DNA of 64,000 bases. Source: Auanema rhodensis (taxonomy: Eukaryota > Nematoda > Chromadorea > Rhabditida > Rhabditidae). The stretch's first letter is position 1, and each line of letters opens with the position of its first letter. Both the position numbers and the translations under genes were made by a program. The stretch is from positions 6,324,001 to 6,388,000 of the forward strand of contig OZ059895.1 in NCBI GenBank assembly GCA_964057225.1, given 5' to 3'. The notes below the pieces were generated by a model that saw only the letters and a program-made list of their open reading frames with translations, was not told where the DNA came from and did no database searches. Shown in pieces: positions 23,367 to 35,686 of this stretch.

Positions 23367-24250
23367 ATGAGTCGGCTACTTTGCAACGTAGCAGTTTTCA
23401 TGCTTCTTATTGTTGTCCTTGAGGCTTGCCACAGCCACGTTATCGTTGGACGTAGTAAGAAACTTGTAAAATGCAAGAGCAAGAAGAGAGAAGGTGTGTA
23501 ATTGGCTCCAACTGAATATATTTCAAATTCAAATAGAAAATTCAAATTCAAGTATTTATATTTATCATTTTTAGGTAAAATGTGTTATTACTATGCTAAA
23601 GGAGAATACTCTCATAACCACGAGCACACTCATGGATCTCACGGTTCTCACGAACACGGTCATCCCCACGGATCTTCTGATTCTTCGGATAAAGTCAGCA
23701 CTGAAGAAGACATCTCTTTAGAATGTGGATCAAAGGGTTGTTCTTCTGGGTCTACTGAGACTAGCGTCGAAATTATCGTGGATGAGGAAGGATACGTCTA
23801 CTGCGAAGAAGAAGAGGAGATCATTGAGGATATCATTGGTACTATATATTTCACTCGTATTTTACCTAAGAGCTTGGTTTTAGGAACCTGCTCTACTGGA
23901 TGCGGAGCTTATGAACTTCAAGTCGGACTTTGCCCCGTTGGAGCCAAATGCTCTGATGGTGGAAAGGCTGCCTATGACGTTGTCACCGATGATTCTGATG
24001 GATGCATGTCTTTAGCTTGCCAAGATTCTTCCTATAGTGTAAGCATTACTTATTAATAATTTTAATAATCTTACTGAAGAACAACTTAACAAAACACATT
24101 TTTCAGCTTGGAGTACTTGGAGTTAACGGCGAGCTTTCTCTTGATGCTGAAACTCTCACTTGCCACAAAGAGAAGTGGTACAAGCGTATTGACGATAAGA
24201 CCGCTCTCCAATTCGGAAAGAAGATTACTGTTGTTTGTTACAAGCTCTAA
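23367..24250 (+). CDS. Secreted Cys-rich protein with His-rich segment; family not recognised
   Basis: The ATG at 23367 begins MSRLLCNVAVFMLLIVVLEA, a clear signal peptide, followed by a short basic stretch and, after a 97 bp intron, MCYYYAKGEY. Then comes a histidine-rich run with repeated His-Gly/His-Glu (about 23611-23673), which could bind zinc or copper, and a Ser-rich and then acidic segment. The second half has regular cysteines (LGTCSTGCGAYELQVGLC, VGAKCSDGG, GCMSLACQDSS). The last exon after TTTTTCAG at 24106 gives LTCHKEKWYKRIDD and KKITVVCYKL before the TAA. The cysteine spacing suggests a small disulfide-bonded extracellular domain like those of nematode secreted proteins. Codon use is richer in C and G at third positions than its neighbours, suggesting high expression. 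No function is assigned. Confidence 0.85.
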
Positions 24251-24507
24251 GCTTTAGAATATGCTTTTTTACGCGGGCCTTGGTCTCACTACCGAATTTC
24301 GCCTTTTTGTTTGTACATATTGAGAAAATCATTCAACAAATGAACTAAATTATTCCTTAGATCCTCAAATATCTTAAACTTAGATATTCAAATAAATTTT
24401 TCATATATATGAGTGTTTTAAAATATTATATATAGCAGAATTAAAAAATATGGATCAAAATAGTTCTAGCAAAAGGGAAAAAACTTCGTCAAAATGTCTA
24501 GACAACA

Positions 24508-25062
24508 ATGAAAAACGAGTCACCAGTATTTTGTAAAAAATACAAATTTAATTATTTTGAAATACTGAATGATTTACAATGTATAAATTTAGATTTTCAT
24601 GATTACGCAGTAGTTGTGAGACAAATGCGTCAACAGAAAACTTTAAACATTGTAAATACATTTTACACAGCAATTTCCATTGATCATTTCATTATAAAGG
24701 TTAGCAGAAAACATTGTTAGTTAAGATAGTTTGAAAAAATTCAATTTGGTATCGATATTAATTCGAATTTATTGAAGACTAATTTATTCCTCTCTAATTC
24801 GGCCTTATTCTGCTCTTTAATTCCAGAAGCAACCGCTCTTACGCAAAAAAAAAAGAAAATGAGGGTTGCGTTAGTGAAAGAGAATGTTCCAGGACAACTC
24901 AACGAAAACAAAATTCAAATATATTGTACAATAGAAGATGGTGTGGAAAATGATAAAGTTTACATTATGATTCATCACTTCCAACAAAGAAAAAATAATC
25001 TCAAAATAGTTCATAGGAGGATAGTTGAGAAGGACATACATAAATATATGATCATACTGTAG
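24508..25062 (+). CDS. Weak candidate gene, two open blocks in the same frame
   Basis: An ATG at 24508 opens 70 codons (FNYFEILNDLQCINLDFHDY, VVRQMRQQKTLNIV) to a TAG at 24718. A second open block runs from about 24772 to 25062 (EATALTQKKKKMRVALVKEN, TIEDGVENDKVYIMIHHF). A GTTAGC donor at 24700 and a TTCCAG acceptor at 24821-24826 flank the gap, but the join shifts frame, so either the splice is different or the locus is broken. No domain is recognised. It may be a real small gene, a pseudogene or chance. Confidence 0.25.
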
Positions 25063-26982
25063 ATAATGTTATCTATCATACGTCTATCCTTAAAATTTGA
25101 AAGTGTCAAGTATTGTATTATAATTTTTTCGTTTCTTTTTTTCCAATTAATCATTTGAAGAATAAACCCATTTTCATAACCCATTTTTGATCAATTTTAA
25201 AGCACTACAGTTTAAAATTTGAATAATTGCGCTCCATTGCTAAATGCGCTCCATCTGGCGCGATGAACTCTGGGTAGGCTGTTCTAGGCGGTAGCAAGGG
25301 ACGCAGAACGATTGCTCTGATCGATGACTACTCTCTGTATCTCTTATTCTCTTCCTTTTTTCTCATTTTCTCTCTTTTTCCTCCCTCTCCATACATCGTA
25401 TCAAGTCTCTTTTTTTCTTTCCTAGTTCTCTTCTTCTTTTAAGAAGTTACTGCTGTCTATATATGTGAATGTATGTATGTCTACTCGGGTGCTGTCATCG
25501 ATATGCTTTATGCTTCAACTTTTTGCCGGCTGCTGTGGCCAGTATTCGTCGTCCCTCCTTTGTCCTTGTAAATTATGACTTAAATTGACATCAAAATGTC
25601 TATTTCACCAACCCCCCCTGGAAAGCTGCTACAATCGACGAAGGACCGGTCTCTTCGTTGATATGTACCAGTTGTGCGTTTGATTGAAGCATACAGTTAT
25701 CCTGTCGTAAGATTGATGTTTGGGTGCTCACTAAATGATATTATTTGAGTGTCAAATGATGAGTCGTTGAATTTCTGCTCTTATCACATTTTTCTACTAT
25801 TGCTTTACCTTTCTTTTAAATTTTTTATCTATTTTTGGTATTCTTTAACGTTTTTAAGTGACCCATTGTATTCATTATTTTTGAAATGAAAACAAAAATG
25901 TGAATAAATGATGAAAAATTCTTTACCTTCTTCCAAAATAGTATTGTGCTCGAGTTCCCTCTGCGCAAACCATATTCGCATCTCCGTTCTTTTCTTTCCT
26001 GTTCGCTTCGTAATGTTCACTAGAGGTTATGTGGATGAAAGAACATAGAAAAAGTCAAACCACAACCTGTATTTGTAGTTTTTAAGAGGAACACTTAGAT
26101 GAATATGCTCGCCTTCCGATCTTATCTCGTTTAATCGGTAATGGATTATCTTGCTCCTTTCTTTATATTTAAAATGCTTTTTTATATATTCTCAGTTTTT
26201 AAATATATTTATACATTAAAAAACATTTGCAAATGATGATGAAGTTTTAGGATTAATAATATAATTAACAATCATAATATTTATAAGGTATTTCTGTATG
26301 TCTCCAAGCAAACACTATCATGTTTCCAAACAAGTAATGTATATAAACTGCATTTCTGATCAATTATATAACCAAATTTGATCCTTTGCATTCAATGTGT
26401 TCATTCATTTGTCAGAAAGTTATACAAAAATGCCAATCTCCTATAACTAATGACGTGTAAACTAGAGGCTGTTGATGTGCACCTTTTTAGCTTATTGTAT
26501 ATTAGTTTATTTGCTCTCAATCTTCTTTGATCATCTGTCACCATATGGTCATCATCATCGCCAATCTTCACATAGGTGAAATTATTGATTTGGAGGCAAA
26601 GCATGTGTGTGCTCTTCTAAAAACACTTGGCTTTCAGTTTACATCATGAAGTCAGGTGATTATCACTTAAGCTATTACTTGGTTCACTTCTTTTTTTTTT
26701 GGTGTCCAATATATTTTATCACACATTCTTACACATTCCAATCTATTTAGTATTGATTTGCGCTTGGTCAGACTTGTTTCGTAAGACACGAATGAGACCC
26801 CATCCCTTACATATACACTCATAGACTACAAAGGTTTAGGTTCTTCGTTCATTTCGTGTATTTCTTCATTATATATATCACATCTTGAAGTTCATATGAA
26901 TCAATGTCTTATTTTTTATTATAATCTGAGAAACCTATTTTCTCTAATTTATTATGTGTTTTTTTTTAATTTATTCATCAAT

Positions 26983-26988
26983 TTTCAG
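26983..26988 (+). promoter_or_regulatory. TTTCAG acceptor directly before the rab-10 start codon
   Basis: The consensus TTTTCAG abuts the ATG. In nematodes this fits a trans-splice site or the end of a 5' UTR intron. If trans-spliced, the leader would join with no intervening 5' UTR. Confidence 0.6.
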
Positions 26989-28090
26989 ATGGCCCGCCGT
27001 CCTTATGATCTTCTCTTTAAACTTCTTTTAATTGGAGACTCAGGAGTAGGAAAGACATGCATATTGTACAGATTTAGTGATGATGCATTCAATACAACAT
27101 TTATCTCCACAATTGGTTTGCGAATACATAATTTTCTAAACATATTATTTTGTTTTTAGGTATCGACTTCAAAATTAAAACGATCGAATTGCGGGGGAAA
27201 AAGATTAAGCTCCAGATTTGGTTAGATTTTCTTTTGTTTTTTATTGAATAGATCTATTTTTGGTTGATTTTCTTATTAACCTCTTTGTGTGTTGTTTGTC
27301 CAGCATTGCACCACAATTTAGGAACAAATATGAAAATGCTTCGGAAAAACTAGAAAACCATATTGAAATAATTTGTGTTTTCCTGGTCCAAATCCAAAAA
27401 ATCTTAGTCATGTTACTCTGTCATATATAATTCTTTTCAGGGATACTGCTGGACAAGAAAGGTTCCACACTATCACTACTTCCTATTATAGAGGAGCAAT
27501 GGGTATCATGCTTGTGTATGACATAACCAATGCTAAAAGTTTCGACAATATCGCAAAGTGGTTGAGAAATATCGATGAAGTAAGTTGCTGTTTATGGAAG
27601 ACTGAATTCTCACATTTTATACTTTTGCTTTTTACTATAATATTTATTTGTTTTAGCATGCCTCAGAAGATGTAGTTAAAATGTTACTTGGGAATAAGTG
27701 TGACATGACTGAAAGACGTGTTGTTACCAAAGAACGAGGAGAGAAAATTGCTGAAGATCATAATATTAGGTATATTATCTATTGAATTGTCAAAGTACTT
27801 ATATGTAACTTTTAAGGTTTTTGGAAACATCCGCTAAGGCTAATATTCATGTAGATACAGCATTCTATGAATTAGCTGAGGCTATTCTAGATAAGGTTTG
27901 TTTAAAGTTTAATTTTCATTCTAAAAAATATTTTTATATGTTTCTTAATTCAGTTAGTATTGAAACAAGTGTCTTGTTTTCAACGTTATATCAAGAGTTT
28001 TACTTTCAGACACCTAATCAGTCTGATGAGCCACGTGTTACTGTGAATCCCATGGACTCTGGAAGATCGTCTAGTGGTGGATGCTGTTAA
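26989..28090 (+). CDS. rab-10: Small GTPase RAB-10
   Basis: Rab10 directs basolateral and endocytic recycling traffic from endosomes and Golgi. The ATG at 26989 gives [20 protein letters not shown], then the P-loop GDSGVGKT, switch [18 protein letters not shown], and switch [22 protein letters not shown] across a roughly 230 bp intron. [11 protein letters not shown] (G4) and [10 protein letters not shown] (G5) follow. The C-terminus SSSGGCC carries the double-cysteine geranylgeranylation motif. All five GTPase motifs and the Rab signature are intact, and the length of about 200 residues is normal. The [16 protein letters not shown] stretch and the variable C-terminus fit Rab10 rather than Rab8. 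Five introns are present. Ordering and identity match C. elegans RAB-10 closely. Confidence 0.98.
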
Positions 28091-30353
28091 ATTCGAGCCT
28101 TTTTATGCTGTTATTCGTTCCGGGTCTTCCCTTGTGAAACGTAGACGAGGAAATGAAGCCACTTTACTTTGTAGTCGATCAATGTTTCAATTGCTAATAT
28201 CTGTGCATATCTTCATACATTTAGCTTCGTTTTCGAAATTTGGTCTTGATTAACTGTACCGGCTTTCTCTCCTCGGCTTGTTAGGTCATTTCATCATCGT
28301 TCTAATTGTTTCTTGCCTAGCTTCTCTATTCTCCTGTTCATTTAGCTGCTGGCAAGTTCATCTCAATATCCCCTAGATAATATCTTGATAACTGTAACAC
28401 GAGTGAACAAAAATAATATATTCCATGTAAATTAGGTGACTTTTGACGCAATTGTTCATCACAGTTTCATCTCAGAGGTTGTGCAGCTTTTTTCTTTTAT
28501 TCTTTCATTCTGCTCTTGTTGTATTCCACTACAGTCATTTAAAACCATTCTATGCTCCATGCTTGTTCTCATACAAACTTCTTCTGGCTACATGCTTTGC
28601 AGGATTTCACTGGATACATTAGGCGTATTTGACCTAAACTTCTATTCCTTCGTTATTCGCTTACCTTATTGGGGTTTACACTTACTAGTTATTTAAAGCA
28701 AAGATGTCTTGCAGAATCTTTTTGAGGTTAAATGAAACCATTAGACATAAATTTCATCTTTATTAATACTTTTGCTCTGTCCAGTTCGTGTTTACCATTA
28801 TTGTTTAATGCTACTAGTCTTCTTTTCCCAAAAGAGTTGATAATTGTTTCACTCGCAACCTACGCTGAGCTATTGGGCCGAAGTTCTACTAATAATTTCA
28901 TTTATTAAAAACATCATGTTAGAATTCATCCCTGATTCTCATAATCTGCTTAAATAATTTTAAGCGCTAATTGTTTTCCGTTTTTTAATGTAAAGGTTTA
29001 TTTTTGCTTCTTCTTTGAGTTTCTGTTTTTTTTATTTAATATTAACACAAATTATTCAACTAATATTAGAGTAAGGACTATAACTTATAGTTACAGAAGT
29101 AGATAATAATAATTTGATTTCTGTAAAGAAAACCGCTTATGAATGAATATGCCTGCCAATTCCGCCAAGTAAGTGGTCAGATGGATTAGATAATAGTTGG
29201 TTCGTACAGATGCGTGGTTATTAGAAAAGGCTATGTTGGATCGGATAACCTGTTTCATTGAAATATTTTGAGTCATAGTTTTCTCAACACTTCAACATAA
29301 GGCATAATCATCATCCTCAGATCTGAAACAACAATAGACGATAAAGAATTAGTAATTGCTATAACTACATACAGTATCGGAGAAAAAAGATAGTAAAGCA
29401 TTACTTCTCATCTCATTATCAGCATATCAAACTATGGATTTTCCATTACAAATGTTTGTTGATTTCAATATTCATTATAAAGTTCTTTATCATTTTTATT
29501 AATATTTAATACAAATTATCTGCTTCCAAAAAAAAGAAAAGAAGAAAAGATAATGCATGGCATTACAAAGAATATTGTAATCAACGTTCCTTCCATCAAT
29601 TAAAAAAAAAGATAATTTTTTGACTGAAACTAAAAATAGATTTGGTTTTACTATCTACAATCATACTTATACATAAGTTTTTGGGTCATTTTTAGATATC
29701 GGAGGTTCATCACACATGATTGTATGTACGTAAATTCCAGAAAGGGTTCTAGTTGTTGTTAGATTATGAGAATGTATGGGTACTTGATAAATTTTTGAAA
29801 TTTAATTTCAAATCTAACGGTCTGAACTGAATTACTGTTCCAGTCTAGTTGACCTCTGAAAATAACTATACATTCATTATATCCTTTCCACTCCATCTGT
29901 GCTTGAAAACTGCCCTCTGGAGGTCAGGACTGGTCTGTCAGGTACGACTGTCGACTGACTGCTGTAACTACCCCGGATGAATATTATTAGAAATATGAAC
30001 ATCTATGAAAAGCATTAGTGTTCTAATAGAAGTTGAATTGTTGACGTACTTCGCTCCAACCGTTATTCATCTTCCATTTTATGCCGCCAAAGCTTTAAAA
30101 TGACGGCCTTGTTAAGCTGGTAAAGCTTCTTCAGTTATTAGAATATTACCTGTCTTGCTAGTAATTTTCTAAAATTGGGCTTAATTGCCGTTCTTTTGAT
30201 CCGCTGAAGTATTTTTCTATTATCGGAAGACGTAACATTCAGAACAGCCTTTCCTCATTCATTTCTTCTTTGAAATTTATAAGATTTGGCAGTTTTCTTT
30301 CGAATGTGTCCATTATTTTTCAGTTATTTTCAGATTATATATCGATTAACTTA
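28091..30353. other. Intergenic region between rab-10 and the MAM-like gene
   Basis: About 2.3 kb. The first part is probably the rab-10 3' UTR, which is mixed in composition. A GC-richer patch at about 29895-29975 (with GTCGACTGACTGCTG) stands out, but I can assign no gene or RNA. An acceptor-like TTTTCAG at 30327-30333 precedes the next start codon by 20 bp. No long repeat was seen. Confidence 0.5.
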
Positions 30354-33300
30354 ATGTTTTTGATATTAATTAGTCTATTTCTACCGTATGTTGCACCTGA
30401 GTGTAGTTTTACATCTGAGTTTTGCCATTGGCAAGTGCAGCAGCCTTGGGCAATAGTCAGAGAAGCATTATTACCGTCACCGTTTGATTTACCACCCCAA
30501 TCTTTGAAATCAGGTTTTTTTTCTTTGAATTTAAAATTAATATAAAATAATTATAATAATATTTATTAAAAAACAAATACATTTTTAAGAACAACATTTC
30601 AATCTGTAAATAGCCTAAAAACTATTTTTCTAACGCTAATTCTTTTATTTGAATTAGTTTTTTTTTGCATCTTTCGCTTGTCTTGACAGGAACGTTTATC
30701 CTCCTTTTTCATTTTTCTTTTCTTTTTGTTTAGTTTTGGATATAAATAAAATTATTCATAAAATAGTAAAACATTTTGAAGATTGAGAGTATACAGGAAT
30801 TTCAATTATTGTTTCAATAATATTCCTTTTTTCTTTTTTTTCTTTTAATTTAAGTTTGTCTATTCAAATTCAAATGAATAAATGATTGAATCAGCATACT
30901 CTTGCCAATTTCATATACATTTTTGAAATTGCCTGCAGACCAAAATTCTCCTTGGCGTTTCCAATATTTATCGAATGAATTCTGAAACATAAAAATTATT
31001 CCAAAAAGAAATATTAATTTACCGTCTTTTCATTTGTCAATTTATCTACTCCAATTGAATGTATCATTGCATGTGCTCTAGCTTCAGCTTCCATGTTAGT
31101 AACAGTTCTGTGTAGCACAATGATAATAATCTCGTCACTGCTTCCCATATAAAGCAAAGTTGACAATTTTCTCTTTCAAATATAAATAATAAAATTATAA
31201 TTTACTAGAATATTGATTACCATTAGATCAGTTTTACCCTTTTCCGGAAGTATAGTTCCACTCGTCCATAAACGTGCATCAAGAACATTGTCCTTATTGA
31301 AATTTAAATTATTTTCCAAAAGATTACGAACAGTTGTCTAAAAGATTTTTAATTTTTTATATAAATTAAGTTAATTATACTTGAGGACCGTGTCCAACAT
31401 AGAATATAGAATTCACATAATCTTGATAACCGTATGGTTTACTGAGTCCTCTAGTAGGTAAATCACTCAATATGAATACAGCTGAGTTATCATACAGAAT
31501 TTCTGTTTTTCCTTTTATTCCTCTCTAAATTATTTCTTTTTAAACTTTATTTTTTATTTTAAAAAGAAATATACCATTACTACATTTTGGCCTTGTCTTG
31601 CACATGTATAAAAGAAAATCTTAGTAGCTTCAACAGGATCTACTCCAAAATCTTTAGAAATCTATATATATCTTTATAAATAAAAAATATTATTATAAGA
31701 AAGAATTTACTTGAGCACTAAGCCTAAGTCCCTTAGATAAACTATTTCGTTGGTCTTCTTCCCACGACTTATTCTTGGCCATCTGTAACAATAAACTCAA
31801 CTGTTATCTTATCATATACATTTGACTTTAAATATTCTTAGAATAATCAACTTTTTATCAATAAAATTAAAATTAATCAAGGTATTAAAAAGAATCAAAT
31901 AAACATTAAATTAAAAAATATTTAATTAAAACATTAATGTAATGTTCGTTTAAGTTTTTTCGAATATTATTTTAATCAATAATTACGAAATATTGTATTT
32001 TTTAATATTTTAATTTTGAATCAAATAATTCAAAAACTTCAACTTGAAATTAGAATAATTATTAATAAATGAGCATCTAATGAGGATTATTGATGAAAAG
32101 ACAAAAAAAAATAGTTAAAAACGTTTTTTTAATCTAATACATGTTCTTCACTTGTAACAATCATCATAAATGTATTTTCTTTAATGTTTTTATACAAAAA
32201 AAATTCACAAAAACATTAAAATTATAATGATTTGATATAATAGAAAAGAACAAATTTAATATAAAATTTATAAATCAAAAGTTTTATTTTGATTAGAATG
32301 TGAATAATGTTTTGTTAATTGAATAATGCTATTAAATCTAAAATATTTAAAAAATATTGATAAGATAAAGAGAAAAGATTACATATAGTTATATGTTAAC
32401 CAAGTTCTCTTCATAGATACTTGATAGAGAATTCAAATATGGATACTACCTGACGTCTGGTCAGACTAAGCTCCACAAGAACATTTACTGTTCATCGAGA
32501 TGCATACTGAATCTTAGCCAACGTACAACAATGACTCATTTGCGATGAAAGTGTAACACAATTTGGGGACTAAGAACATGCTCATTGATTAGAAAAGTAA
32601 TGATCTTAAACTGGATCAACAGCTTTCTTCTGGAGCATAGTCTGAATGTGTTAAACAGACGTCAATTAGTATCCATATCTGAATTCTATTAAACATCTAT
32701 GAAGAGAGCTTGGTCAACAGGCAACCATAGCTTGCGTGATTAGAAGCCAAGATAAAAAATTTAATGAATCATATCATAGAAATAAGATAAAAATCTCAAA
32801 AAAAATTTTATTGCTAGGAAGTTTAGTAAGAAAGTTTTGAACAGACACTGTATATATGAAACTAGAGACATATACTAAAATAAGAGAAGAAATCTTTTAT
32901 TTTATTCAAATATTATATTTATAGATGGAGAATTTTTATTGGCTCAAGGCTATTATGGTGTTAATAGCACTGGAACAGCTGTTAGTCCGTTGCTTGAAGG
33001 ATTCAAGGGTGGACGTTTATTATCATTCAGTTACACCAAAATAGGTGGATCAGCAGTTTTACAGGTAATATGTGACAAGTTTAATTTAAAATAAATATAA
33101 AAAGTAAAAGTCAATGTGGCTTGTGAAACTTCTATTTCATTCAATAATATTCTGATGGTTTGTATTATTTTCTTGATAAAGATGACAAAAAACTTTTTTT
33201 TATCTGAAATAGTGTGAGAGGATTGAATCATCCGATTGATTTTGAATGTTTTTTTATATAAATATATTGAATTTCAATATATACATATACATATATTCAG

Positions 33301-35397
33301 ATACAATTGAAAGAAGGTCTTAGTTATCGTACATTGGATACAATTGATATACCTTCATTACAAATATGGACAACTCGAACAACTCATGTTCCATCTACAA
33401 CACAAATTCATCAAGTATTATATATTATATATTATAATATATAATTATTAAAAATTATTTAAGATTGTATTTCGAATATCATCTGTTACGGATGGTCTTG
33501 ATACCTTTGCTATTGATAATGTTCGTTTGAGTCCTGTGCAAGGAAAGGTTATCAGCGCAGATTCGGTGTTAGATTTTATCAAAATATTTATTTTAATATT
33601 AATTTTATAAATTTCAGTTCAAATATTAATATATTAGCTGGAAATAATTTTGATGATCGTGATATCAGAAGATCACCAAGTTCAGGTTTAAGATTTTTAC
33701 TGTAGCATGAAGTTTAATCTTTTGTTTGCAGGCAACAATGCTGCAAGTATTTGTCGAGCAATTAAATGTCAATTTCAATCAAATTCATGCTTTTGGTATG
33801 ATTTTCTGGTTTAATAATCCTATTCGAAAGAATTATTTAAAGGAATTCATCTGGATTTAAAACATTAGAAGATAAAATAGTATCAGAGAATGAAGAAGGA
33901 ATTTTGAAAAGTGAACCTGTATTATTACCTATCAATGCTCATTTACAAATTAGTATATTTTCAAGGTATATCATAAATATAATATATTATAATATTATTT
34001 AAATTTAAGTGATTCTTCCTTAGTATCAATCTATCAAAAAACAGGATCAGATGAAGTTTTACTTTGGTCTCAAGGTGGCGTACCGTTACCTGGCTGGAAC
34101 AGTTTTAGAATTCCCATCAAGTTTGTACAAAGTTTTAATTTTAAAACTTTGTTTCATATTAGATATGTTGCATTACCATCATCATTTGTTATCCGATCAT
34201 CATCAACTTCTGGAAACTTCTTGGCTATTTCTCAAACAAATCTTGTTGATGAGAAAGGTCGTGATCTTGCTTGTGGTAATTGACTTTAATCATCTTATCT
34301 CTCATGAATTTAACTTTAGGACTAAACACACCTGTTATCAAGCCTCATCATGATGATACTGTTCGTTTAACTGCTTTACAACAGATTAATGATAATATTC
34401 CAATGGTTGGTTATACAAACTATGAATTTATCTTCTTATCTTCTATTTTCAGAATCCTAATGTTGCATCGATCCCGTTTCCTCCTCCTCATGTCTTTGGA
34501 ACATCACGTCCTGTGACAATACCTGCTGTTCAATTCCCTCCACTGCTGAGCACAACAACTGCTCCTAATCCTATTCCTATTCTACGATTTGGAGATGTTT
34601 CACGTTCAAACTTTGCTGCTATGCCCATATCACCAGCTACGGTACAACATTAATTCTTGAATTCAGTTCCTATCTGTGATTTAGGTTAGCTCTTCATCTC
34701 ATGATTCAATAGGATTTCATAGTCCAGTTATAAGAGCTGCTTCTATATCTCAAACAGAAAAAATACAAAACTTCCAACCTGTAACAGATCAACCACTGGT
34801 AGCTCAAACAAGTAGCTCATTGAACCATTTGCTGTCAGCTGCTTTTGGTCGTCAAGTAAGCGCAGATGAAGTTACAAAATTAAAACAATTAGCTAAGGTT
34901 TCATTTTTGTTTCTTTTTATATTTCAATTGAACTTATTTTTTAGAATTTTGGAATTCATGATTTATCTTCTCCTCGCTTAAGCGCCTTGCTGTCTGCTGG
35001 TAAGAAGTTACAAGGACTTCCAGGATTCTTTCCATCCGGTCCTGTTTCAACATCAGCTATTTCTAGCAAAGATGGAGCAATTTCGCCAATAAATAAAGAA
35101 TTACAGGTATTGTAGTCTTGTTCATTGAAATAGAAAAAGTAAATTTATTCAGAATTTAATCAATTCTGTTCCAAAGGAACAACTTTCATTATTATCTCAC
35201 TTACCACCTAGTATTAATGAAGCTATTGCTTCACGAATTAATAAAATACTTCAGTAAGTTCAATTGAAAATATTTTTTTTAAAATTTCAATTATTTCTAG
35301 AAATCCGTCAAAAAGCGAATCTCGACACTTTGCGAGAAATGTTGATTATGCTCTTCAAAGAGCTTTTAATGATTATGTAGCAAATTCAAGACCATAA
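30354..35397 (+). CDS. Secreted protein with two MAM-like domains and a long Pro/Ser-rich tail
   Basis: MAM domains are extracellular beta-sandwich adhesion modules. The ATG at 30354 gives a signal peptide (MFLILISLFLPYVA) and then ECSFTSEFCHWQVQQPW, a typical MAM start. Exon 2, after a 2,411 bp intron, continues LLAQGYYG, SPLLEGFKGGRLLSFSYT and GGSAVLQIQLKEG. A second MAM-like unit begins CRAIKCQFQSNSCFW (about 33755) and includes VLLWSQGGVPLPGWNSFRIP (about 34055-34120). The remainder, from about 34440, is low-complexity: Pro/Thr-rich, then Ser/Leu-rich helical (LSSPRLSALLSAG, GLPGFFPSG), ending VANSRP. About 15 exons are joined by eye; some small ones near 33600 are uncertain. It is probably a cuticle or extracellular-matrix protein, but no orthologue is named. 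Its first intron contains another gene on the opposite strand. Confidence 0.72.
30850..31782 (-). CDS. GIY-YIG nuclease of the ANKLE1/LEM-3 type, nested in an intron
   Basis: This gene lies wholly inside the first intron of the MAM-like gene, on the other strand. The ATG at 31782 starts MAKNKSWEEDQRNSLSK. The nuclease fold follows: AVFILSDLPTRGLSKPYGYQ (first motif), NSIFYVGHGPQTTVRNLLE (second motif with the conserved Arg), LWTSGTIIPEKGK, IIIIVLHRTVTNMEAEARAH with the catalytic Glu, and SIGVDKLTNEKT with the Asn/Lys. This order matches the C-terminal endonuclease of ANKLE1/LEM-3, which cuts branched or bridging DNA. The usual YVGKG is YVGHG here. No ankyrin repeats or LEM domain precede it; the protein is about 230-250 residues. 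Five to six introns of normal type join in frame, so it is spliced and not a retrocopy. The stop is at 30850-30852. Confidence 0.78.
32385..32732. repeat. Imperfect foldback (inverted-repeat) element in the MAM gene intron
   Basis: The left arm, starting near 32398 (AACCAAGTTCTCTTCATAGA), reappears as its reverse complement ending near 32716 (TCTATGAAGAGAGCTTGG). The inner parts also pair: GAGAATTCAAATATGGATAC with GTATCCATATCTGAATTC, and CAGACTAAGCTCCA with TGGAGCATAGTCTG. The arms are about 110 bp each, with mismatches and small gaps, and a centre of about 80-100 bp is left. It looks like an aged MITE or foldback transposon with no coding capacity; transcripts could form a long hairpin. Confidence 0.75.
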
Positions 35398-35686
35398 TAT
35401 AACTTTCCTAAATGTAATTTTTGAATTTCAAAACTAAGCAAATCCAATTTAATATTTTATTTCCTAATATTCACTTAAGGAAAATTGTCTTTCAATCATT
35501 ATCAAATCAGTCAATTTCTTGTAGTTGATCTCTCTTTTCAATTTTTAGGAATAAATTTTTATATTGAATATAAAAAATATTTTCCAAATTGTACATTTTA
35601 TTTTTATATCTTCAATAAAACTTTTTTTATTATTTATTATCAATGGCTTTTACAACATGACACAGCTCTAAAACATTGTTACCGTG

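Larger units (their letters stand above)
24251..26988. other. Intergenic region upstream of rab-10
   Basis: About 2.7 kb. An AATAAA at 24391-24396 probably ends the secreted-protein transcript. One weak gene candidate (24508-25062) is listed separately. A patch at about 25230-25640 is GC- and pyrimidine-rich, with TCTCTTATTCTCTTCC-like runs, and could be the promoter and untranslated first exon of rab-10, 1.4 kb upstream of its coding start. The rest is AT-rich without structure I can name. Confidence 0.5.
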
